Shown here piece after piece: positions 52,500 to 61,912 of a stretch of 64,000 nt of DNA (its first letter is position 1; every line of letters begins with the position of its first letter). Under the pieces are notes generated by a model. It saw only the letters and a list, made by a program, of their open reading frames with translations. It was not told where the DNA came from and did no database searches. Origin of the DNA: Chrysemys picta bellii (Eukaryota > Chordata > Testudines > Emydidae); the NCBI RefSeq assembly GCF_011386835.1, contig NC_088809.1, forward strand, positions 25,365,067-25,429,066, read 5' to 3'. The position numbers and the translations under genes are program-made.

Positions 52500-53900
52500 C
52501 TTTTCCTGGGGCTTGTGCTGTGAGAGGAGGGGAATTTGCTCTCCCAGGAAGGTCACTGAGTGCCCTTCGCAGCAGGAGGGATCCCAGCACTGAGCCTCGA
52601 GGAGTGGGGAGCAGTACACTGTGCTGCAGGGAATAGGGGGTAGGTGGGGGGGCTTCATGGTGTGGGGGATAGGGGGAGTGCTGTGCTGGGGAGGGAGCCA
52701 TTTAATCCTGGCTGGCATTATGCTGTGCTTGAGGAAATGGAAGGGACGGGGGGAGGCTGTGCTGTGGGAAGGGGGCGGCTATGGCAGATTGCTCCACAGG
52801 GCACCAGGGCAGACCCCTGGGGAAATGGCAGATGCACTGGGATGTAGGAGGGGCTAATGGATGGGGTGAATGAATTTATCAAAGGGAAATCTTGAAAATC
52901 TCCATTGTCTCTGCTCCTCCTCCACCCATCTCTTCCCTGGCACTGTGCTGGGAGCTGCACCCCTGTCCCCTGGGTGTCCCAGACCTTGCTGTGATATCCA
53001 GACTGCACTGACTCCCTGCTCAGTACAGCCCAGCAGCCTGCCGCCAGGGGACAATGGAGAGAGAGGTCGGTTTGTGGCCCTGTCTGTTGGAGGAATCTCA
53101 GGTTTCCCCTAATTGCAGTACCTGTGGGCCCTTCTCCCAGTGGCTCTGCCTCTCTCTCACCCTTCACTCAGTGAGTAATTATGGTAACTAGAGACAGCCC
53201 TCTCATCCCTGTGAGCCTCTGTGCATGGGGTGGGGGGGGGGGAGAGAAGAGTACCAAGACAGAAGCCTCCCACCCCTGCTGCCACATGGGCAAGCTCCCA
53301 ACCCCTTGTGGCCATGGAAGCCCTATGGTGGGTCTCACCAAGCAAGGGGCTTTTAACTCCAGTGTCCCCCTGCCATTGGGGAAGCATTGTTCTCTTACTG
53401 CCCTGGCTGAGCCCCCCTGGGGATGTTCAGCAGTTGGTGTTTTGGATCCCTCGTAAGCCAACTGGGGTGGAGCAGTTCCCAGGCACTGGCTCTAGTCCTG
53501 CCCTCTCTGGCACATGGCCAGGGTGCAGACTCTATCCCTGGCACCATGGGACCCTGCAGTCCAACTGCCCTCAGCTCTGAGAACCTGCCAAGCCTGTGCA
53601 TGCTCTCCCCAGAGTCCATCCTCCATGGGTGCTCTGGTTATAATTTAACTCTTTGGGGACTATGTGACAGGTAAAGCAAGGAACACGGGTTTTGCAAAGG
53701 AACTTCTTAGACATGTGTGTACACACTTTACTCATAGACAGCACCCACAGTGATGGAAACACAACAAACAGCTGAGTGCAATTCCCTCCTTCTGGTGTCC
53801 TCAACACTCCTTGGAGTCTTTTGGGTTCTGATCAGTGTCCTGCAGGGAAGCCCTGGCAAGATTATGGTGGGGAACTCCAGTGAGCAAGGATATAAGGGGA
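52500..53900. other. intergenic, nothing recognised
   Basis: No DNAJC30-like or other coding sequence is visible, although that gene follows VPS37D in human. Confidence 0.35.
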
Positions 53901-54529
53901 GAAATGAGGGTGGGTATTTGCTACAGGTCACTAGGGCTGGAGAGCAGTGAGACTGAAAAAGCCCTTAGTTCTTAAGGCACCGGGCATGAAAGATATTATA
54001 TGCATGTAAGATTTTATCTAAGCAACCAAATATAGCCCAACTTAAGCTAAAGATTCCAACCTGAGGAGAAGGTGCCCTAGCTTGGGTTGTCTGACTCTGA
54101 GACTAAAAGGAAAGCTTGGAACCAGTGGTCATGAGCTATTTGTGTGCATTTTCATGAAGGAGAATTACAGATTTCAGGAAGCAAATTTTGGGGAATTACC
54201 TTGTGTAGCCAGGACCCCCATTGAAAGCTCTCTGAGTGTGCAATGAAGGATTGGGTCCCTTATGAATAAGGAACAAAGGCGAGAAGGCTGGGAATCTTAA
54301 TTAAAGGGTGACAGACCATGACTCCTCTGAAATGGAGGAGTGCAAGAGGCAGGCGGTGACCAGTATGGCTTCAGGAGGGGCTGCTCAGAAAGCTACAGAC
54401 AGGAAATGGATAAAGGGGAGGTGACCAGACAGAAACACTCAGGGGTAGGGCAGCAGAAATGCAAAGTGAATGTGTGATTCCAAACCGTGTTGCAAGACAT
54501 AAGAGATTTGACAGCTATTGCAGGGGGAA

Positions 54530-55560
54530 AGCCCAGCAGAGAAAAGTAGGCCCATTAATAAATGAAGGGGCGGAAATGAATGAGGACACAGGAATGACTG
54601 GAACAGACTGCAGCTCCTTTGTTTGGAAGTGGCCGGCATATTTTGGGTGCTACCATAAATACAAATAATTTTAATAGTAAAATGATGGAACAGATAGAAA
54701 AAATCCAAGGCTGTGGCTAATGGGAGTGCAGTAACTGTAGTATATTGGGGTTTTGTAAAGGATCTGATGCTGTCTCACAAATTCCTACAGAATTAATACA
54801 ACCTTGGCTTGGATAAGAACAGGATCAAGTGGAGTTAAAACTGGTAGAATGATCTTAAGCAAAAGGCAAAGACCAGTGCACTGTATTAGCTATGGGGAAG
54901 TGTCTAGCAGGGGGCAGGATAAACTCGAGTCTTACTTGACCCCTCCCTTAATGATCTGGATGTGAGGACTAAACAGCACATTCATGCAATTGGCAGATGG
55001 AACTAAAATGAGAAGAGCTGGAAATGCCAGTGAGGACAGAAATCGATACTGGAGAACACACAGACAGGAAGCTGCTCCATGAGAGCGTGGGAAAGTCTAA
55101 ACTAATAAGATCTGGGAATAATAATGGGAACCAAGAAGGATTCGCCAGGAGCCTGCGATATCTTATGGCTGCCCAAAAGGGCCAGTGGCCTTCTAGGCTG
55201 CGTGGGCAGAGCCGCCATGTCATAGATCAGGGAGGGGAGAGCTCCGCCCTCCACGGCTCAGATTCAGTAACACTCAGTGTGGGGTTCTGGCCTGGCTCAC
55301 AGGAAGATACGGGAAAATTGGAGGCCGCGCAATGCCGTTGCTGAGGGTCTGAAGGGAGCGGCTGCAAGGGAAGGTGCAAAGAGCTGTCTCCATGTGCAGA
55401 TATATGGAGCTGGAGCTGGCACGGCTGTGGAGGTGCATCATAACATGCTCCAGCTTTGTGATGGGCGTAATCCCCAAGGCAAGGCAGCAGTTGTTGAGGG
55501 TGTGGGTAGCACAAGAATTAAACCAATTTCCCACCAGTGGGCTCTGTGAGGCTGTTCAAT
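54530..55560 (+). mobile_element. ancient decayed CR1 LINE
   Basis: Fragments of ORF2 survive in several frames: VGPLINEGAEMNEDTG near 54550, and a segment resembling the end of the RT palm near 54950, with many stops and indels. It is much older than the other copies. Confidence 0.5.
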
Positions 55561-57190
55561 GGTCTCCCAGGGAGGGGTTACGACCCCATGCTTGGGACAT
55601 GGAAGCTAGAGGGGAAGGTGCCCTCGTAGGTGGCCCATAGGGGACAGCAGCCCAATCTCTGGATGAACTAACAGGTATTCTCAATCATTACAGGCCCAAT
55701 CCTAAGAGGTGCTGAGCCCCGGTGTCTCCCATTGTTTGAGGCTCTGTCCCCTCAGGACTGGGCGGCTACAGCAGCTGTAAGCGTTTGCTCCAAGATGGGA
55801 AGAAGGCAGAGAGCGCTAAGCATAGCAGCATTTCAAACCTGACCCCCTCAGCGGGGACCTCAATGCAATGGGAGGGGCTGGCGTCAGTGAGGCTGTGGGG
55901 TTTTACTCAGACGCTGAGGTTAGCAGCACAAAGGGCTTGTTCAGAGAGCGCCGGCTGGAGCAGGCATTTCCTCAGGCTCCCTGGCAGTCACTCAGGTTAG
56001 ATAGGAGCCGATGGTGCCGCCTGCTGGGGGAGGCAGTGGAGCTCCCTGAGTCTCGGTGCTAGAGCTGCTGTGCGTGGGAGGAAGGCCTGACACACCTTTC
56101 GCCCAAACGACCCACCCCCTGTGCTGGGAGCCCTACAGAGCCTGGTAAAGACACAAACAGCTGTCTGCTCCCCCAGATCAGATCAAATAGCCAGCAAGAG
56201 TGGAAATACAGCCCTAATCCATTGACCTCCCCCCCGCCCCTAGCGTCCCCCACCACCTGTTCCAGCCTGTGCCCATCGCAGCAAAGGAAGGGGGAAGAAG
56301 TCAGGCTGGCTCCACATCCTGAAGGGTGACCGACAACGTGGCTTAGGCCTGGGGTTGCAGTGCATTGGGAAGGAGGCCCTGCCAGCCGCCCATCTCTATT
56401 ATACCAACAGGGCTTCAGCTCGGATACCTCTGCTGATGGAGCTGTGTAGTGGGCCATAGGGAGAGAGGGGTCTCTTGGATAGGCAGGTCACAGGCCTTGT
56501 AGGTCAAAACCAACAGGCAGCTAGTGCTGATTGCAGGGTGCAGAGCACAGGTTAATGAGTTCCTGGAAAGAGAGACCACTGGGCAAGCAGCCCCCCAAAT
56601 TCTGCACCAGTTGCAGGTTCTGCCGAGATTCAGTGCATGGCCCTGCGGACAGTCTAGTCTGAAGGTGACAAAGGCATCAAGGACAGTTGTAAAGTCTGCA
56701 TTTGAAAGGAGCAGAAACAGCCCCAGTCATCCACAATTGGCTGTGACTGCTCCCTGATCTCCTAGCACTAATGCATCAGTTACGGCTTCTGCCAAAGGGC
56801 TGGCAAACAACAGGGGCAGTGGATTGCACTGTAAGCGTCTCAGAGGAAGGCTGCCAGGGCTTGTTTCAAGACTGATGCTATTTCCCCCCCGGGGGTCAGT
56901 GTTGGGCCAGACACTGGGCCTCCTGCACCCTTGCAAAACCTGTGTCCTCAGAGGTTACCAGCAAAGGGTAACAGTGGGGATCAGGCCAGCCTGGGTGGGT
57001 GTTAACTGCTTGCACTCTTTACAGTAGAAATTCAGCCTTTTCGACCCTGCATCCCCAGTCTCTTCTGGCTCCAGCTCCATTTGGGGCCTCCCTAACTGAT
57101 GAGCAGGGTTGCCTCTTTGAGGCTGCTCTTGGCTGGGCACAGCAAGAAGGAGCTCGCTCTAACTCTGCTGGTGGCGCAGAGCGTTTGCAC
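55561..57190. other. intergenic, nothing recognised
   Basis: No supported gene or repeat. Confidence 0.35.
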
Positions 57191-57203
57191 CTGTGATCAC
57201 CAG

Positions 57204-57544
57204 TGTCAAGTATCAGGGGTAGCCGTGTTAGTCTGTATCTACAAAAACAACAAGGAGCCTGATGGCGCCTTGAAGACTAACAGATTTATTTGGGCATAAG
57301 CTTTTGTGAGTAAAAACCTCACTTCTTCGGATGCATAGAGTGAAAGTTACAGATGGAGGCAAAAGAATAAATGGACACAAATCAGACATCAGGAATGGTA
57401 ACATACATGTCTTACTGGCTTATGTATGTTACCATTCCTGATGTCCGATGTGTCCATTTATTCTTTTGCCTCCATCTGTAACTTTCACTCTATGCATCCG
57501 AAGAAGTGAGGTTTTTACTCACGAAAGCTTATGCCCAAATAAAT
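57204..57544. mobile_element. Penelope-like hairpin element with near-perfect 125-bp arms
   Basis: The arms at about 57279-57408 (minus orientation) and 57421-57547 (plus) are complementary with few mismatches and a very short loop. A 13-bp direct repeat, CTGTGATCACCAG, flanks it (57191-57203, 57545-57557), although a few bases could be element-derived. Both arms carry hammerhead-like cores. Confidence 0.85.
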
Positions 57545-57557
57545 CTGTGATCACCAG

Positions 57558-58074
57558 GGCAGCACTCCTGGTTGTGCTCTGCTCTCTCTAGCGGACAGCT
57601 GCAGGAGGAGGGGGCCTGAGACCTCTCCCATCCTCCCTGCTCCTTCCTCTCTCAATGTGGGTGTGAGGAGAAAGCCAATGTTACTGGAAAGCTCCTCCAA
57701 GATGTGTACTGATTTAGATTTATGGACAAATCCATTGAAAAAGAGTGACTGCTGGATCATTCTTTAATACACAGCCCACTCCTGTATCATCACAGGGCTG
57801 TGACAGAAAGGTCACATTGCTTAGTGTCCTGTGGCCTGGAGAATTGTATCCAGCACTTTTACCCAGAGGTTGCATTCAAGCTCCAAACACCAGGGAGCAC
57901 AAGCATTGCAGCCCGCCTGGGAAAGGTGGGGCGAATAGTTAGACTTGTGCAGATGAAATGCATGCGCAGTCGCAGCAGCTGGTACATGCAAATGACACGT
58001 CTGCCCATAGGCACAATGGCTGTGAATGTGTGTGGGAAAATCACTCACGCTAAATTCTAAAACTCTGCTCCTAC
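57558..58074. other. intergenic, nothing recognised
   Basis: No supported feature. Confidence 0.35.
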
Positions 58075-58543
58075 TGTCACGGAGTGTGGGGGGCTCAGGG
58101 CTCTGCACCCCCGGCTTCCTGCAATTCACCATGACTCTCAGCCAGCCAGTAAAGCAGACAGTTTATTTAGACGACAGGAACACAGTCCAAGACAGGTCCC
58201 GCAGGCACAGACATCAGGACCCCCTCAGATAGGGCCACCTTGGGGTTCCAGGGCACTACACCACAGCCCCCTTGGGAGGTCAGAGTCCCGTCTGCCTCCC
58301 AGCCATTCCACCAGCCAGTTCCAAAACTCTCTCCTCAGCCTTTGTTCAGTTTCCCGGGCCAAGGTGTCACCTGGCCTCTAACCCCTTCCTGGGTTCTCAT
58401 GTTACATGCTCAGGTATCCTCCCTCGGCCGTCTCCCATCCCCCAATGCAGACCATCCTAGCCACACTCCCCTGCAACCTTCCCAGCCAACACTCTCCACT
58501 CAGCATTCAAAGACCACATTAAGAACAGTCCCAGTTCGTCACA
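58075..58543 (-). repeat. 3' LTR of the Gmr1-like element (469 bp)
   Basis: TGTCACGGAG to CGTCACA, TG...CA ends. The first 326 bp match 61584-61912 with roughly 4 percent differences by eye. Next to it at 58544-58560 the minus strand reads a purine-rich CTTGAAGGGGGGAGAGA, the expected polypurine tract. Confidence 0.85.
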
Positions 58544-58569
58544 TCTCTCCCCCCTTCAAGACCAAACTG

Positions 58570-59423
58570 AGCAGGGTCACTTCAGCCAGTGACCTGGGGA
58601 AGTTCGAACCCCGTTCCTGTGGATGCTCCAGCATCCCTCCCATTCCTTGGTGAGAATTACACCAGGCCCTTCCAGTTTCACGCCGCCCCTTAGGTCGGGG
58701 GTGCTCGATGGCACTCGTAATTCGACTGTAGGAAGGTTTATGCAGCCTGTGCCCTTTTCCCACCCCAATACCCCTGGAGTTCCAACTGGGCTGGGGTCTT
58801 CTCCCAGCGCTCCAGTCTGGAGGTCTGTGATTTGGGCTCTCTTGGTTCAGAGCCCCCCTTTTAACCTTGGCCACCCTCTGGAAAGGCTCCTCTATGCTGG
58901 GCAAGGGTCCAAAAGCTGTTTCCCCCTTGTCCCAGGCCTTCCGCACTCTCTGACAAGGGTCACAGGATTGGCAGTACTGTTGGACAGTAACAAAGACCCC
59001 AGGCCAGTAAAAGTTTCGTAGCAGCCTCTGCTGGGTACGCCAGGTTCCCTGGTGCCCTGAGAGGGGGGTGTAATGGGCCTGGCACAGCAGCTGGCGGCGA
59101 TACTTCTGGGGTACCACCAGCTGCCTCCTGATTCCCCCTGACTCCATTTTCCCTGGGGGAGCCCATTCTCCATACAGGAACCCCTTCTCCCATAGGAACC
59201 TTTTCCGGCCACCTCTCCCCATGGTCTGTACCACACTGCGGTCAGCCAGGTATCTTATCTTCTGCAAGGAGGGATCTTTCTGCAACTCGGCCTGGAACTC
59301 AGCAGCTGGGACAGGGATGGCCACCTGCTCCCTCCCGCCGGCTGGGTCTGAAGCCGCAGCCTCCCTGAGCCATGTCCCTGGGCGTTCCCTCCCCACTGGG
59401 TTAGGGTCCTGCGCCTCGGGCAA
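58570..59423 (-). pseudogene. integrase zinc-binding domain and 3' remnant
   Basis: The frame begins PEAQDPNPVGRERPG and holds a clear H2C2 integrase finger: HYTPLSGH, then QQYCQSCDPCQRV, near residues 140-180. The catalytic D,D-35-E core should follow. Instead the frame passes into sequence belonging to the extreme 3' end of the element, so a large deletion has removed the rest of the integrase and RT-RNase H. Confidence 0.75.
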
Positions 59424-59537
59424 GGCACCCTCCCCAAGGTCAGGGCGCAGTGCCCTTCACCGGCTCTGGCTACGGGTCACAACCAGGGCACCCTGGGGGT
59501 TGTGTGGCCAGTCCTCCAGGTCCGCCCCATCTACACC

Positions 59538-60545
59538 TCAGTGTAGCAAATGCGTGTGTACCCCCACGTCCTTGGGGCCCTCCTTGGCCCCCCACTTCAG
59601 GTGTACCCTCACTATGGGCACTTTGACTGGGGTCCCGCCCACCCCCGTCAGGGTCAGGTAGGTGTTGGGCACCACCTGATCTGGGGCCACCACCTCGGGC
59701 CCGGCCAGCGTCACCTCTGCGCCCCTAACCCAGTAACCATTGATCTTCCTCCCATCCACCTCCAGGGGAACAAGGTACTCGCTCCGCAGGGACCACCCCG
59801 CGTCCACCCTGTAAACCCAAAAGCCTGAGTCTGGAGCATCCGGCTCCCCAAAGGAGCTGGCCTGGAGCTCTCCTCCCTCCTTAGCAGGTGGTACACTGCC
59901 AGCCCCCCTTGCCTGGGAATGCTGCCCCTCATCCGGCTGGATCTTTACCCAGTCAACCCTCTGTGGGTTGGATCCATTCAGTCTGTCCCTGAGCCTGAGG
60001 CACTGGGCCCATAGGTGGCCTCTTTGGCCGCAGTGATAGCAGCCCATGTCCCATGGGTCCCCTCGAGCCGGTCGGATGGACCTGACGCTGGATGTTTCCC
60101 TTTGGTGGGGGTTCTCCATATTTCCCCACTGGGAGGTCCCATGGTGACTCTCGCTCTGCGCTGTGACGGGCCTGTTTCTTTGGGACTCCTCCCTGTTATC
60201 CCCTGCACGACTGTTCACAAACTCATTGGCCAATTGGCCTGCGTGCTGCGGGTTCTCTGGCTTTTGGTCCATCAACCATCGCCTCAGGTCGGATGGGCAC
60301 TGCTCATACACGTGCTCCAGTACAAATAGGTCAAGCAGGTCTTCTTTAGTTTGGGCCACAGCTGTCCACTTGCGGGCATACCCCTGCGCCCCGTTGGCTA
60401 GTTGTAGGTATGTGACCTGACGGGTTTTACGCTGACTCCGGAACCTTTTCCGGTACATCTCAGGGGTCAGCCCAAACTCGCGGAGCAGGGCCTTTTTGAA
60501 CAGTTTGTAGTCCCCTGTCTCCGCCCCTTTCAGTCGGCTGTACAC
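59538..60545 (-). pseudogene. Gag C-terminal (SCAN-like), zinc knuckle and protease
   Basis: Residues about 1-115 form a helical domain with LTPEMYRKRFRS, DLFVLEHVYEQCPSDLRRWL and NPQHAGQLANEFV, strongly like the SCAN domain of vertebrate zinc-finger factors. A CCHC knuckle follows (CYHCGQRGHLWAQC). The aspartic protease region then has GYWVRGAEVTLAGP, where the expected D-T-G is V-R-G, so the catalytic Asp is lost. A stop follows LLH. The element cannot process its proteins. Confidence 0.8.
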
Positions 60546-61252
60546 CTCCCTGGCCGTGGAGTCCAGTGAGGGATGAGAAACTGGAGCCTGTCTGCAGGGT
60601 TAACCTGGAGCAGCTCACAGGTATTCTCAAAGGCCGTCAGGAAGGTATCCATGTCCTCCCCCTTCTTACGCTGGGCCAGGAAGCACTTATCAAAATTCTT
60701 TGCAGTCTTCGGTCCCCCCTCGCTCACCGCAGCCGGGGCCCCACTGCTCCTCAGCCTGGCCAGTTCCAGCTCATGCTGACATTGGTCTCACTCATGCTGA
60801 CGTTGTTTCTCCTTCTCCTCCCGCTCCTGCTTCAGTTCTTGCTTCTTTAACTCAAGCTCTTCCCGTCTCATCTCCCATTTGCATTCCAGCCGCATCCGTT
60901 CCAGGGACGGGGAGCTCTGCCAGGATGATCCCCTGCTGGTCGCCAGGGTCAGGGTGCCCTCAGTATTCACTGGGCTTCGCCCAACCTCTCCCCTAGCCAT
61001 AGGTAGGCAGGTTCTCAGGATGTCCTCGGCAGCAGTCTGCTCCCTCCCAGCCAGGTTGGGTCCCGGGGCCCACGCTGCATCCACCGGGCGGCTTCCCTCA
61101 GGGACAGGGCTCGGTTCCTCCAAGTGATCCCTCTCCTCCAGCTGGGCAATTAGCTGTTCTTTGGTAGACCTCCCAATGCACAGCCCCCTCTGCCTGCACA
61201 GCTCCACCAGGTCGCTCTTAAGGCGTTTAGCATCCATCCTCCTGCTGGCCAC
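60530..61252 (-). pseudogene. Gag N-terminal region, frameshifted
   Basis: The first part (MDAKRLKSDLVELCRQRGLC then STKEQLIAQLEE) looks like a SAP-type helix-turn-helix. A Glu/Lys/Arg-rich coiled coil (ELELKKQELKQEREEKEKQR) follows. The frame breaks near 60788 and continues as KNFDKCFLAQRKKGEDMDTF and LTAFENTCELLQ (to 60530), which leads into the SCAN-like segment after another shift. Confidence 0.7.
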
Positions 61253-61583
61253 TCGCCGGCCTGTGCTCTCCGCTTTCCACTGTTTCCAGGGAGACCCTTA
61301 GTGTGCCAGCCCTTCTTCAGGTCACCACCTCTCTGCCAGGGTCGAGCTGCAGACTCCTCCGCCCTGGGACCGCTCGCTGCGGCTCCCCAGGGGAACCTGT
61401 TACTGCAACAGTCTTTCTCTCTGGTCACACACTCCCAGGGGTCAATCGCCCCCTGACCCGTCTCTCTCTGACTCTTCAACCCACCTGGTCCCCGTCTATC
61501 CCCCTTCGTTTTACTGCTTCCCAGTCACTTACTGCAGGAAGCGCCGTCCATGGGGTGCAGTACATCCCACCGCTGCCCCCAGT

Positions 61584-61912
61584 TGTCACGGAGTGTGGGG
61601 GGCTCAGGGCCTTGCACCCCCAGCTTCCTGCAATTCTCCATGACTTTCAGCCAGCCAGTAAAGCAGACGGTTTATTTAGACGACAGGAATACAGTCCAAG
61701 ACAGGTCTTGCAGGCACAGACATCAGGACCCCCTCAGATAGGGCCATCTTGGGGTCCCAGGGCACTACACCACAGCCCCCTTGGGAGGTCAGAGTCCCGT
61801 CTGCCTCCCAGCCATTCCACCAGCCAGTTCCAAAACTCTTTCCTCAGCCTTTGTTCAGTTTCCCGGTCAAAGGTGTCACCTGGCCTCTAACCCCTTCCTA
61901 GGTTCTCATGTT
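61584..61912 (-). repeat. 5' LTR of the Gmr1-like element, truncated by CR1
   Basis: It starts TGTCACGGAG and is collinear with the other LTR up to CTCATGTT, where CR1 begins. The missing 140 bp would lie beyond the window on the far side of the CR1. Confidence 0.85.

Larger units (their letters stand above)
58075..61912 (-). mobile_element. Gmr1-like Ty3/Gypsy LTR retrotransposon, internally deleted
   Basis: Two LTRs in the same orientation flank a minus-strand interior: Gag with SCAN-like domain and zinc knuckle, protease, integrase zinc finger, then a short 3' region. Integrase follows protease directly instead of coming after RT-RNase H, which is the order of Gmr1-like elements. RT, RNase H and the integrase core are missing through internal deletion. 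The 5' LTR (high-coordinate side) is cut by CR1 at 61913. Confidence 0.8.

Noticed and set aside
52860..57190. DNAJC30 or BUD23 downstream of VPS37D
   Set aside because: No HPD-containing J domain or methyltransferase motif was found in either strand.
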